A stretch of 64,000 nucleotides of DNA, from contig NZ_CP155075.1 in NCBI RefSeq assembly GCF_039621805.1, forward strand, positions 124,001 to 188,000. Reading direction: 5' to 3'. The position numbers and the translations under genes were made by a program. How positions within the stretch are numbered: the stretch's first letter is position 1; each line of letters begins with the position of its first letter. Shown one piece after another: positions 8,489 through 17,187 of the stretch. The notes beneath the pieces are model-generated. The model had not been told where the DNA came from, did no database searches, and saw nothing but the letters and a program-made list of their open reading frames with translations. Source of the DNA: Paraburkholderia sp. PREW-6R (GTDB lineage: Bacteria > Pseudomonadota > Gammaproteobacteria > Burkholderiales > Burkholderiaceae).

Positions 8489-9792
8489 TACTCGGGCTCC
8501 TCCTCATTGGCCGCGCCGAGCGCTGCCTGAGCGCGGATCTGCATCCGGCGCGCGTGATTCTGTCGCGTCATCACATCGTCGGACTCGGCCTTTGCGGTGT
8601 TGCCACCTGGACGCTGCACACACTTCACGCGAATTCGCTCACCGTCCACCATCACATCCTTCATCTGCCGGGGTAGAGCCGCGCCGTTCACAATGTGATA
8701 ACGCAGACCGATCGTACTGGTTTCCATGAAACAGGCTTCGAGGGCTTCGTCGATGCGGGTAGGTGACGCGAGGAGTCGCACGGACGTCGCCATGCGGCCT
8801 TTCTTGCCGAACACCGGCGTCTGGACAACGTCAAATATCGCCGGATGGGCACGCAGATGAGTCAGGCCCATGGCCAGATCTTCTGCTGTCTGATCGTCGA
8901 CTTCGAATTCGATGACTGCCAGCTGGCGGTGACTGCCAGCCGCCGAATGCGACACAGCTTCGTCCATCACGAGTGCGCGCACGCAGTTGCTGATGCCCGG
9001 AAGCTTGCGCGTGCCGAAGCCAATGCCGCTTGCAAGCATAGTGCTCCGCGTGGGGGCCGCGTGTCGATCCGGGGCGGTGCATAGATAGCGCAGAATCGCC
9101 GCGCCGGTTGGCGTAATGCGCTCGCCCTGAATGCCATCGTCAAGCATGACGAAGCCTTCGAGCAGATGGGCGGTGGCGGGTGCGGGAACCGGCATCGTGC
9201 CGTGAGCAGTGGCTACGCGGCCGCCGCCGAGCGGAACGGCGCTGACCGTCCAGCGTGCGTCGAGCGAGTCGATCAGACATGCCGCGCCCACGATATCCGC
9301 GATCGAGTCCCAGGCGCCCACCTCGTGGAATTGAACCGCGTCGGCAGGCACGCCGTGCACACGGCCTTCGGCTTCCGCGAGCAACTGGAATATGCCGATA
9401 GCGTGACGAAGAATGTTGCCGGTCAGTCGTGCGGACAAGTGTGTCCGGATATCGCGCCAGTGCGTGTGGTCGTTGTGAAGCGCTTCGTGGCCGTGACTGT
9501 GCGTGTGGTCGCCATGAAACGCTTCGTGATCGTGATCGTGATCGTGCGTGTGGTGCCTGGGTTGTTGCGATGATTGGCTACCGGTCGCCACGTCGGTCTG
9601 TTCGACATGGAAGCGACTTCCGGTCAGCACGCTGTCATTGAATGTCTCGATTTCGCAGCGCACGGATTGCGTCGGGAACGCCTGTCGGATGGCAGCAAGC
9701 ACAGCGTCGCGTCGGTCGGGCAGCGCATCCAGTAACGCTGCAATGAACATGTCGCCGGCCATACCGCCAATCAGGTCGAGATGAATTCGCAT
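8488..9792 (-). CDS. larC: LarC, nickel insertase (CTP-dependent cyclometallase), with His-rich insert
   Basis: LarC inserts nickel into the sulfurated pyridinium precursor to complete the pincer cofactor. The start MRIHLDLIGGMAGDMF at 9792 gives 434 residues and is the canonical LarC N-terminus; the frame extends 17 codons further upstream without family similarity. Residues about 80-111 form a histidine-rich loop with 14 His in 32 residues, including two copies of HEAxHxDHTH spaced 13 residues apart. It is plausibly a nickel-binding store. Here larC is one uninterrupted frame, unlike the split larC1/larC2 of L. plantarum. It begins the tightly coupled larCEB run, 99 bases after the sorbosone dehydrogenase stop. 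Confidence 0.92.
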   Translation of the reverse strand: MRIHLDLIGGMAGDMFIAALLDALPDRRDAVLAAIRQAFPTQSVRCEIETFNDSVLTGSRFHVEQTDVATGSQSSQQPRHHTHDHDHDHEAFHGDHTHSHGHEALHNDHTHWRDIRTHLSARLTGNILRHAIGIFQLLAEAEGRVHGVPADAVQFHEVGAWDSIADIVGAACLIDSLDARWTVSAVPLGGGRVATAHGTMPVPAPATAHLLEGFVMLDDGIQGERITPTGAAILRYLCTAPDRHAAPTRSTMLASGIGFGTRKLPGISNCVRALVMDEAVSHSAAGSHRQLAVIEFEVDDQTAEDLAMGLTHLRAHPAIFDVVQTPVFGKKGRMATSVRLLASPTRIDEALEACFMETSTIGLRYHIVNGAALPRQMKDVMVDGERIRVKCVQRPGGNTAKAESDDVMTRQNHARRMQIRAQAALGAANEEEPE

Positions 9793-9891
9793 GACGCCTC
9801 GCGTGGAAAGCTTGCTGATCTGCGGAGTTTCAGCATGGGGCATACCTGATCCCGAGAGGTTTCGGCCGCGCCGTCGCCGAAAACCTCCGCA

Positions 9892-11238
9892 TCATCTGGC
9901 CGCCGGATTGAACTGCGTCGAGGTCGGGTCGAGGCGCGGCGAAACCCGCCAAACCGCATTGCCGACGTCGTCCGCTACCAGCAATGCGCCGTGCGCGTCG
10001 AGCGCCACACCGACAGGGCGGCCTACCGCGTGGCCGTCCGACGTGAGAAAGCCGCTGAGAAAGTCCTCGGGTGGGCCGTCGGGCTTTCCTTGCGCAAACG
10101 GCACGAAGACGACCTTGTAACCCGTGCGAGGCTTGCGGTTCCATGATCCATGCTGGCCGATGAATGCGCCTCCCCGGTAATGCGCGGGAAACAGCGTGCG
10201 GTTGTAGAAGACGAGACCTAGCGATGCTGTATGGTTGCCGAGCGCATAATCCGGTGCAATGGCCGTTGCGACCAGGTCAGGGCGTTGCGGTTTGACCCGG
10301 CTGTCGACATGCTGACCATAATAGCTATAAGGAAAGCCATAGAAAGCCCCCTCTTTCACCGCTGTCATGTAGTCGGGGACGAGATCGTTGCCGAGATCGT
10401 CCCGCTCGTTGACCGTGGTCCACAAAGCGCCGCTGTCTGGCTGCCAGGATAGTCCATTCGCGTTGCGCAAGCCCGTTGCATAGGGCCGCAGGCGGCCACT
10501 GTCCACGTCGAATTCAAGTATTCGAGCTCGATCCTGTTCTGCTGCGACGCCGTTTTCCGCTGCGTTGCTGTTCGATCCCACTGTGATGAACAGATGCTTG
10601 CCCGAGCGGTCGGCCAGAATATTTTTCGTCCAGTGATGGTTGATCGGGCCGGCGGGCAGATCGGCGACTTTCGTTGCCGGGCTCGTGATCGACGTCATCC
10701 CGGTCTCATAGTCGAAGCGCAATAGCGCGTCCGTGTCCGCAACGTACAGTTGATTGCCGATGAGCGCCATTCCAAAAGGCGAGTGCAGCCCGCGCAGAAA
10801 CTCCGTACGGATCTGGGCGACCCCACTGCCGTTGGAGTCGCGAAGCAGCACGATGCGATCCGGGCTTGGCACGCCGGCCCCGGCACGCTTCATCACCTGT
10901 TTCCGGATCCAGCCGAACAGGCCGCTTCCGGCGTCGTGCTCTTGCGGTGCGTCGCTTTCGGCCACCAGTACGTCGCCGTTGGGCAGCACATATAACCAGC
11001 GCGGATGCGCCAGGTCGCTAGCGAATGCGGTGACCGCGAACCCGGCGGGAGCGGTGGGCATGAAACCGGCGGGTCGAGGCTGAGCAGGCGCGATGTTGAC
11101 CATCGGGATCAGGGTGGATTCCGGCGCCGGAATGGGCGGCGATGCGCCGAACGCGTTATCGCTCGGACTCGACGGCCCGAGCGCGCAGCCCGCTAGCGGG
11201 AGTAGCGCCAACGCAACCAGAGTTTTGAATTGCCGCAT
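9892..11238 (-). CDS. Sorbosone dehydrogenase-like PQQ-type beta-propeller lipoprotein
   Basis: A 448-residue protein with a lipoprotein signal; the lipobox LAGC places the lipidated Cys at residue 18. The rest resembles the soluble glucose/sorbosone dehydrogenase six-bladed propeller: FASDLAHPRWLYVLPNGDVLVAES, GLHSPFGMALIGNQLYVAD, GLRNANGLSWQPDSGALWTTVNERDDLG, and HGSWNRKPRTGYKVVFVPF near the C-terminus. Related enzymes use PQQ to oxidise sugars or aldoses in the periplasm and pass electrons to a cytochrome. No PQQ biosynthesis genes are visible in the window. A divergent cytochrome b561 gene 320 bp away could be an electron acceptor, which is inference. Confidence 0.85.
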   Translation of the reverse strand: MRQFKTLVALALLPLAGCALGPSSPSDNAFGASPPIPAPESTLIPMVNIAPAQPRPAGFMPTAPAGFAVTAFASDLAHPRWLYVLPNGDVLVAESDAPQEHDAGSGLFGWIRKQVMKRAGAGVPSPDRIVLLRDSNGSGVAQIRTEFLRGLHSPFGMALIGNQLYVADTDALLRFDYETGMTSITSPATKVADLPAGPINHHWTKNILADRSGKHLFITVGSNSNAAENGVAAEQDRARILEFDVDSGRLRPYATGLRNANGLSWQPDSGALWTTVNERDDLGNDLVPDYMTAVKEGAFYGFPYSYYGQHVDSRVKPQRPDLVATAIAPDYALGNHTASLGLVFYNRTLFPAHYRGGAFIGQHGSWNRKPRTGYKVVFVPFAQGKPDGPPEDFLSGFLTSDGHAVGRPVGVALDAHGALLVADDVGNAVWRVSPRLDPTSTQFNPAAR

Positions 11239-11558
11239 ATGCGTTCCTGACTATCGCGTGAGCGAAACAGTTCTGCTCGCAGCAAGAAGCCTGCCTGTCA
11301 TACCGTCCGTAGGACGCGACTGTTCGGACAGCCGTACTGGATGAGCGCGCCTGTTTTAATATGAAGGTGGACAGTTTTAATCGCGTTGCACGACGAATAA
11401 GGCACACAGAATCACTGCACGCGTATCATCAGGTTTCCTTAAGGTCGTTTTGTTAGATTTCGGACATTTGTCGCGCTTCTGACCGCACACGCTGCTGCTT
11501 TCATAGGGCGCCGTGCGGTTGGCTGTGCCGACGTGCCAGACATTGTGAGGGAGGCGGA
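11239..11558. other. Divergent promoter region between sorbosone dehydrogenase and cytochrome b561
   Basis: A 320-base gap between two divergent genes, locally richer in A/T than its flanks. It contains GTTTTAAT twice (11353-11360 and 11374-11381, 21 bases apart) but I could not identify a regulator for it. No gene is credible here. Confidence 0.45.
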
Positions 11559-12140
11559 GTGGTCAAAGTCAACGAAGGTGCACGACCGGCATACGACACG
11601 GTCGCCCGCGCGCTCCATTGGCTTACTGTCCTACTGGTCGCCGTGCAGTTCACGATTGGCTGGACCATGCCCGATGTCCACAAGGATACGCGGCCAGTTG
11701 ATTTGATCGCGTGGCACCTCGCGGTAGGCTCGGCGCTTCTCGCCGTGGTGGTGGTCAGGGTGATCTGGAGGCTAAGCCATAAGCCGGCGCCCGAGGACTT
11801 GTCGCCGCCATTGCGGGTGATCTCCGGCATCACGCATTTTCTTCTCTACGCCGCCTTGATTGTCGTGCCGTTGCTGGGCTGGATCAACGCTTCTTCGCGC
11901 GGGTGGACGGTACGCCTGCTCGGGGTCGTGCCGTATCCGTCACTGAGCGCTCCGGGCTCGGCGTTTGGCCACGAGATGGGCGACGTGCACGGCAAACTGG
12001 CCTGGATCCTTTTCGCGCTGATCGTATTGCATATCGCAGCGGCGCTATTCCATCGGTTTGTTCTGCGAGACCACGTTTTGCAGCGGATGCTGCCAGGCGT
12101 TCTGTCCTCAGGAAGGCGCGAGACCAACTGGAATGACTAG
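11559..12140 (+). CDS. Cytochrome b561 family membrane protein
   Basis: A 193-residue protein with four hydrophobic helices and histidines at helix positions typical of bacterial b561 haem ligands (ALHWLTVLLV, AWHLAVGSALL, MGDVHGKLAWILF, VLHIAAALFHRF). It starts with GTG after a good GAGGGAGGCGGAG ribosome site. Such proteins shuttle electrons between quinol and periplasmic partners or oxygen species. It lies just upstream of the VIT-family gene, 14 bases apart, so the two are likely co-transcribed. Confidence 0.9.
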   Translation: MVKVNEGARPAYDTVARALHWLTVLLVAVQFTIGWTMPDVHKDTRPVDLIAWHLAVGSALLAVVVVRVIWRLSHKPAPEDLSPPLRVISGITHFLLYAALIVVPLLGWINASSRGWTVRLLGVVPYPSLSAPGSAFGHEMGDVHGKLAWILFALIVLHIAAALFHRFVLRDHVLQRMLPGVLSSGRRETNWND

Positions 12141-12154
12141 AAGCCTCGCAACAC

Positions 12155-12847
12155 ATGCGCAAAGCACATGAAGAACCCCATCGTATCAATTCGGTTGGCT
12201 GGTTGCGCGCTGCAGTGCTGGGTGCAAACGACGGGATCATCTCGACCGCCAGCCTCATCATTGGCGTGGCGTCAGCACACGCCGAACATGGCCATCTTGT
12301 TCTGACCGGACTCGCGGGTCTCGTGGCGGGCGCGATGTCTATGGCGACCGGCGAATACGTGTCGGTTTCCTCGCAGGCCGATACGGAAAAAGCGGCGCTC
12401 GCCGAGGAGCAGGCTGAACTCGAAGCGGACGGCGCCCGCGAACTCCGCGAACTGGCGGCCATTTATGTGCGGCGCGGCCTCGACATGGCCCTCGCCAAAA
12501 AGGTTGCGCAGGCGCTCATGGCACATGACGCGCTCGGCGCACATGCACGCGACGAACTGGGTATCTCCGAAGTCACGACCGCTCGACCCTTCCAGGCGGC
12601 ACTCGCCTCGGCATGCAGCTTTTCGGTAGGGGCGGCGTTGCCACTCACCGTCACTGCGCTTGCGCCTCGGCAAAAGGTCGTCCTTAGCCTTGCAGCGACT
12701 GCGTTAGTGTCCCTTGCGATTCTTGGCGGACTGGCGGCACGCGTCGGCGGTGCGAAGGTGGGTCCGGGCGTCGTTCGGGTTGCCTTCTGGAGTGCGCTAT
12801 CAATGGGGTTAGCCTCTTCTGTTGGCGCGATCTTCGGTGCGAGTTGA
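12155..12847 (+). CDS. VIT1/CCC1 family Fe2+/Mn2+ transporter
   Basis: A 230-residue membrane protein. The N-terminal helix pair contains the family signature WLRAAVLGANDGIISTASLIIG, followed by AGLVAGAMSMATGEYVSVSSQ. A Glu/Ala-rich cytosolic segment (AALAEEQAELEADGAREL) corresponds to the metal-binding domain in plant vacuolar iron transporters. Three further helices follow. It probably exports ferrous iron or manganese from the cytoplasm. It is 14 bases downstream of cytochrome b561. Confidence 0.92.
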   Translation: MRKAHEEPHRINSVGWLRAAVLGANDGIISTASLIIGVASAHAEHGHLVLTGLAGLVAGAMSMATGEYVSVSSQADTEKAALAEEQAELEADGARELRELAAIYVRRGLDMALAKKVAQALMAHDALGAHARDELGISEVTTARPFQAALASACSFSVGAALPLTVTALAPRQKVVLSLAATALVSLAILGGLAARVGGAKVGPGVVRVAFWSALSMGLASSVGAIFGAS

Positions 12848-12938
12848 GCGTTAGTCGTTACGTGCCCGCTGACAGGGAACGTGCAGAGCCTTGCTGCAAC
12901 GCCAGGAGCAGAGTCCGCTGTGAGCGGCCGTGCTGCTG

Positions 12939-13895
12939 CTACTTCGTGCGGCCGGGTGCGCTGGCGGTCGGCAAGGTCTGTCGAGCGGACGTATTCGCAC
13001 CGAACCGCTCGACCACGAACTCAGTAAAACTACGGAGCTTCGGCGATTTCTGCCGCTCCTGCAGATACAACAGATTCATGGACCGCTCGGGGGCGGCAAA
13101 GTCCGGCAAGACTTCGATCAGACGCCCTTCGCCCAAATCCCCGAGTATCAACATGGAGGGGAGCATCGCAATACCCAGTCCTCTTAACGCTGCGCGGCGT
13201 AGCGCCTCCGCATTGTCGATTTTCAGTCTGCCATCCACCGGGACGCTGACCGGCCCACGCGGGCCGTGTAGCGTCCATTCCGGTTGCGCCGCGTACCATT
13301 CCGATCGCGGCGGGTACGCATACGTCAGGCATTGATGTTCACCCAGCGCGTGTGGCGTGGCCGGCGCGCCATGCGCGTCGACGTAGGCGGGCGCCGCACA
13401 TAGCACGAGACGGTACGGTGCTAGAGGACGTGCGACCGCAAGAGGGTTCGCCAGAGCCCCAATGCGAATGGCAGCCTCGAAACCTTCGTCGAACAGATCC
13501 GCGAGCCCGTCGGTCGCGACGATGTCCAGCTTGATCTCCGGATAGCGCTCGTGATAGTCCGCAAGCGCGGGAATCAGGCATTCATTCGTGAAGACGACAG
13601 GCGCAGTGACACGCAAGCGTCCGCTAGGTTTCGCGAGGTGATCGAGCGCCAGTTGTTCTGTGTCGTCGATGAGGCCCAGGATCTCCACGCATCGCTCGTA
13701 ATAAGTCTGCCCGAACGCGCTGATTTTCTGCTTGCGGGTCGTGCGGTGAACGAGTTGCGCGCCACAGCGACTCTCCAAAGCCTGGAGATAGTTGCCGACC
13801 ATGGTCGGGGACAGGTCGAATGCTTTCGCCGCGGCCGTCAGGCTACCCAGCTCTACGACGCGAACGAAGACGCTCATGGCTTTCAGGAGATCCAT
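12939..13895 (-). CDS. LysR family transcriptional regulator
   Basis: A 318-residue regulator. The N-terminal helix-turn-helix reads MDLLKAMSVFVRVVELGSLTAAAKAFDLSPTMV onward, typical of the AaeR/DsdC-like subgroup that acts on aromatic or efflux genes. The C-terminal two-lobed effector domain starts near residue 90. It is divergent from the NIPSNAP-family gene at 13992, with a short inverted repeat between them that may be its operator. The target and inducer are unknown. Confidence 0.92.
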   Translation of the reverse strand: MDLLKAMSVFVRVVELGSLTAAAKAFDLSPTMVGNYLQALESRCGAQLVHRTTRKQKISAFGQTYYERCVEILGLIDDTEQLALDHLAKPSGRLRVTAPVVFTNECLIPALADYHERYPEIKLDIVATDGLADLFDEGFEAAIRIGALANPLAVARPLAPYRLVLCAAPAYVDAHGAPATPHALGEHQCLTYAYPPRSEWYAAQPEWTLHGPRGPVSVPVDGRLKIDNAEALRRAALRGLGIAMLPSMLILGDLGEGRLIEVLPDFAAPERSMNLLYLQERQKSPKLRSFTEFVVERFGANTSARQTLPTASAPGRTK

Positions 13896-13939
13896 TGCTC
13901 AATACTAGTGGATTCTGTTCGAACACGCGATGCGTTTAT

Positions 13940-13953
13940 CAAGCTTACGCTTG
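13940..13953. promoter_or_regulatory. Candidate LysR operator dyad
   Basis: The sequence CAAGC-TTAC-GCTTG is a 5-bp inverted repeat in the 96-base gap between the divergent LysR and NIPSNAP genes. The position is right for a LysR site controlling both. Only the symmetry is seen; binding is inferred. Confidence 0.4.
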
Positions 13954-13991
13954 GGAATAGAGTAGACGCATGTCATGTAAGGGGAGGAGCA

Positions 13992-14606
13992 ATGCAATAT
14001 GAACTGGCAACGTTGTCGTGTCCGCTTCTGGAGCAGGACCGTGTGTCGGACTGCGCGCATCGGTGGGTATCGAATGACGGCGCGACCGGCCGACTGCTTG
14101 GAGCATGGCGCACTGAAATCGGTGAGCTGTCGCGCATCGTCGTGCTGCGCGGCTTCGAGACGATGGGTGAATTGCAGCATGAACGCGATCGCGCGTTGAC
14201 CGCCGAACAACCCTTCGGAATCGAAAGCGCGACCGTTCAGTTGGCGATGGAAAGCTACATGCTTTTTCCCTTTTTACCGGACATCGAGCCAGCGACCTTC
14301 GGCAGCTTCTACGAGATTCGCCGCTATTGGCTGAAAGCCGGCGGCGTCGCGCCGACCATGACCGCGTGGGAACAGGCGCTCGGTCCAGCCCACGCCTACA
14401 CGTCGCATCTGATTGGCAACATGTATGCACTCGATGGACCGCCGCGCATCGTGCACATCTGGGGGTTCTCAAGTCTCGAAGAGCGGATGGCGTTAAGAAA
14501 GCGGCATTACGCCGAAGGTCTGTGGCCGCCGAAAGGTGGCCCGGAACAGATTGAAAGGGCGACGTCCACGATCTGTTTGCCGGAGATGTGGTCGCCGTTG
14601 CATTAA
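13992..14606 (+). CDS. NIPSNAP family protein
   Basis: A 204-residue protein starting at ATG 13992 after a strong GGGGAGGAG site; the frame runs open upstream into the antisense of the LysR gene and that extension is rejected. It contains two ferredoxin-like repeats with the NIPSNAP motifs YEIRRYWLKAGGVAPTMTAWEQAL and IVHIWGFSSLEERMALRKRHYAEGLWP. Family members are often beside genes for degradation of small organic molecules, but their biochemical role is poorly defined. Control by the divergent LysR is likely. Confidence 0.82.
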   Translation: MQYELATLSCPLLEQDRVSDCAHRWVSNDGATGRLLGAWRTEIGELSRIVVLRGFETMGELQHERDRALTAEQPFGIESATVQLAMESYMLFPFLPDIEPATFGSFYEIRRYWLKAGGVAPTMTAWEQALGPAHAYTSHLIGNMYALDGPPRIVHIWGFSSLEERMALRKRHYAEGLWPPKGGPEQIERATSTICLPEMWSPLH

Positions 14607-14837
14607 GTGTTTGCGGGTGCAGCGCTGCAGCGGTGTGCGGTGTGCGGCCGCCGCCATCCTGGCAGCGGCGTCGTTCGCACGCTGCGCCGCGACCCGTTCA
14701 TCCAGCAACCTACGTGGATAGAGCGCTTTCTAAAGAGGGGTTACCGAAAGACTGCGCATTCCGAACTGAATCTGCCGTGTGCTTAAGCGCGCCTGACGTT
14801 TCCGTTTGAAGGCGACCTCCGTGCGCCGCAGTCTGCG

Positions 14838-15224
14838 TCAGTCAACAGGCGGCACTGCACCTTCCTGCAGCGTTTTGACGAGCCGCGCGCGACGTTTTTC
14901 GAGGTCCGCGATCTGACGATCGATGGCTTCGAGCCTTGCCCGTTGGACATCCGTGATCTGATCGCAAGAGCGGGCGCCCTCGATCAGAAGCATGCAATCC
15001 GGAAAGCCGCGAATATCGTCGATGGTAAAACCGGTCGCGATCATGCGCTGAATCTGCGTGACCTGCGTAACGGCTCTTTCCGGGAACATGCGGTAGCCGT
15101 TGCTCGCTCGTACCGAGGCGAGCAGACCGTGTTCGTCGTAGTGCCGGATCGATCGCACGCTCGCGCCGGTGAGTTGCGAGAGTTGACCGATCGTCAGCAG
15201 TTCCTGTACAGGGGCGGGTCTCAT
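14838..15224 (-). CDS. MerR family transcriptional regulator
   Basis: A 128-residue protein with a winged helix at LLTIGQLSQLTGASVRSIRHYDEHGLL and a C-terminal coiled coil (ARLEAIDRQIADLEKRRARL). It has only one internal cysteine pair far apart (CMLL and SCDQ), so a metal-type sensor site like MerR itself is not obvious; the dimer may bind an organic effector. It is divergent from two alpha/beta hydrolase genes, and a promoter with a MerR-type dyad lies between them. Confidence 0.9.
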   Translation of the reverse strand: MRPAPVQELLTIGQLSQLTGASVRSIRHYDEHGLLASVRASNGYRMFPERAVTQVTQIQRMIATGFTIDDIRGFPDCMLLIEGARSCDQITDVQRARLEAIDRQIADLEKRRARLVKTLQEGAVPPVD

Positions 15225-15248
15225 GAAAAGCAGGCTAACACAATCTGC

Positions 15249-15279
15249 TTGACTCTCACATCAGTGTAAGGGTTGAGAC
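15249..15279 (+). promoter_or_regulatory. MerR-type promoter with dyad in the spacer
   Basis: A -35 TTGACT (15249-15254) is followed by the near-perfect dyad CTCACA-TCAG-TGTAAG (15255-15270) and a weak -10 near TGAGAC (15274-15279). A 19-base spacer filled by a dyad is the hallmark of promoters activated by MerR proteins through DNA untwisting. It faces the hydrolase gene that starts at 15310. Confidence 0.55.
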
Positions 15280-15309
15280 TAGCGGCACTGACACTCTCCG
15301 GGAAAGGCA

Positions 15310-16218
15310 ATGAGCTTACGAATGTTCCACCAGTTATGCATTCTGGTGTTTTCTGCGGCAACGCTGCTCGCGTCCGCACACGACGCGAGCGCGGCGCCTA
15401 CAAGTTATAGCGTGACTTCGACAGATGGGGTAAAGCTGGCGGTACAGGAAAGCGGCGATCCGAACGGGCGGCCAATCATTCTGGTGCATGGACTGCTCGG
15501 CAGCCGCCTGAACTGGGACGCGCAAGTGCAGAGCCCCGACTTGCGTCAATACCGGATCATTACGTACGATTTGCGCGGCCACGGTCTGTCGGACAAGCCG
15601 TCCGGCGCAGCGTCGTATCACGACGGAAACCGCTGGGCCGATGACCTCGCAGCCGTTATACAGGGCTCCCATGCGGCGAGGCCTGTCGTGGTCGGCTGGT
15701 CGCTCGGCGGCGTCGTGATATCGAACTATCTCGCGAAATATGGCGACCGCGCGATCGCAGGTGCGGTGTATGTCGACGGCGTGGTCGAGCTTGCGCCGGG
15801 GCAGATCGTCGACCATCCAGAAGTTTATCGCGACATGAATTCGCCGGATCTGAAGACGCATCTCGATGGTGAGCGCACGTTCGTCGGCCTGTGTTTCAAC
15901 CATCGGCCTGACGCCGACACGTTCGACCGGCTGCTCGCGAATGCCGCGATGGCATCGTGGGACATGCAGAAGGAAGTGCCGACAATGACGGTCTTCGCCG
16001 CGCAGGGGCTAGGCAACGCGCGTGTGCCGCTGCTTTTTATCTACGGCGGTCACGACGCGCTCGTCGACACGCATGCGACGCTGGCCCGGGCGAGTGCGCT
16101 CAATTCGCGTATTGTCAGCAAGGTGTACGCGGACTCGGGTCACGCGCCGTTCATCGAGGAACCCGAACGCTTCAATCGCGATCTGGCGGCGTTTGTCCGG
16201 TCGGCCTCGCAGCAATGA
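15310..16218 (+). CDS. Exported alpha/beta hydrolase
   Basis: A 302-residue protein with a signal peptide (CILVFSAATLLASAHDASAA). The alpha/beta hydrolase core shows LVHGLLGSRLNWD (oxyanion loop), VVGWSLGGVVIS (nucleophile Ser in G-W-S-L-G), GGHDALVD (acid region) and DSGHAPFIEEPERF (catalytic His). It resembles peroxidase-type and esterase-type hydrolases of the family. It is first of two hydrolases under the MerR-type promoter; the next gene starts 25 bases downstream. Confidence 0.88.
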   Translation: MSLRMFHQLCILVFSAATLLASAHDASAAPTSYSVTSTDGVKLAVQESGDPNGRPIILVHGLLGSRLNWDAQVQSPDLRQYRIITYDLRGHGLSDKPSGAASYHDGNRWADDLAAVIQGSHAARPVVVGWSLGGVVISNYLAKYGDRAIAGAVYVDGVVELAPGQIVDHPEVYRDMNSPDLKTHLDGERTFVGLCFNHRPDADTFDRLLANAAMASWDMQKEVPTMTVFAAQGLGNARVPLLFIYGGHDALVDTHATLARASALNSRIVSKVYADSGHAPFIEEPERFNRDLAAFVRSASQQ

Positions 16219-16243
16219 AGTGACGATCTACGGGAGGGCGACC

Positions 16244-17152
16244 ATGGTGCATGAAGCCGCGCATGATTTCTTTCCGGGCTTCGCAAGGCTCGACGTCGAA
16301 GCGGGGGATGTCTCGTTTCGCGGCAGAATGGGCGGAACTGGCTCGCCGGTTCTGCTGTTGCACGGCTATCCGCAAACACACATTGCGTGGCGATTGATTG
16401 CGCCGACGCTCGCGAAGTCGCACACCGTCATCGTGCCGGATCTGCCGGGGTACGGCGAGAGCCGGACCCGCAGCGATCAGCCGCGTTGGACGAAACGTCG
16501 TGTGGCCGGTGCGCTCGTCGCGCTGATGCGCCAACTCGGGCACGAGCGTTTCGCAGTGATCGGACATGATCGAGGCGCTCGGGCCGGATACCGGCTTGCG
16601 CTCGACCATCCTCAACGCGTCTCGGCGTACGCGTCGCTGACCGTGATACCCACGCTCGATGCATTCGCAACCATTGACAGGACGTTCGCGTTAAACGCCT
16701 GGCATTGGTTCTTCCTCGCGCAGCCGGGCGATCTTCCAGAGCGAATGCTTGCAGCCGATCCGGACGCGTATCTCGACACGGCACTGGCCAGGATGGCGGG
16801 CGGACTCGACCGGATCGATCCCCTGGCGCTCGACGCCTATCGAACTGCGTTCAGAAATCCGCACGTTCGTCACGCCATGTGCGAAGACTACCGTGCCGCC
16901 GCTTCCGAGGACCTGGAGCACGACGCAAGCGACTCGGCTGCTGGCCGACGACTCGCGTGCCCGGTCCTCATACTGTGGAGCGAGAGCGAACAGCAGGCGA
17001 GAGGGACTCTGCCTCTCAAAGTCTGGTCCCGGTGGGCCGTGAATGTGACGGGCAGAGGATTGCCCGGCGGCCATCTGCTGCCTGAGGACGCCCCGAACGA
17101 GGTCCTGGCGTCGCTTGAGGATTTCTTGTGGGCGCGAATCGCTGACTGGTAG
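16244..17152 (+). CDS. Alpha/beta hydrolase of fluoroacetate dehalogenase type
   Basis: A 302-residue protein beginning at ATG 16244 after GGGAGGGC; the frame stays open upstream through the preceding gene but that is not coding. The core has LLLHGYPQTHIAWR, FAVIGHDRGARAGYRLALDHP, and GGHLLPEDAP. The nucleophile position is Asp in G-H-D-R-G rather than Ser, as in haloacid dehalogenases and epoxide hydrolases of the family. The WHWFFLAQ stretch resembles the His-Trp halide-binding pair of fluoroacetate dehalogenase. It could cleave C-halogen or epoxide bonds; which one is not decided by sequence alone. Confidence 0.85.
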   Translation: MVHEAAHDFFPGFARLDVEAGDVSFRGRMGGTGSPVLLLHGYPQTHIAWRLIAPTLAKSHTVIVPDLPGYGESRTRSDQPRWTKRRVAGALVALMRQLGHERFAVIGHDRGARAGYRLALDHPQRVSAYASLTVIPTLDAFATIDRTFALNAWHWFFLAQPGDLPERMLAADPDAYLDTALARMAGGLDRIDPLALDAYRTAFRNPHVRHAMCEDYRAAASEDLEHDASDSAAGRRLACPVLILWSESEQQARGTLPLKVWSRWAVNVTGRGLPGGHLLPEDAPNEVLASLEDFLWARIADW

Positions 17153-17187
17153 ATGGCTGTGCGCGCCGCGCTACAGCGTCTCGGCAA

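Noticed and set aside
9460..9555. Possible CRISPR-like or satellite repeat at the repetitive GTG/CGT stretch
   Set aside because: The repeat is in frame and encodes the His-rich loop of LarC; units are too short and irregular for a CRISPR array.
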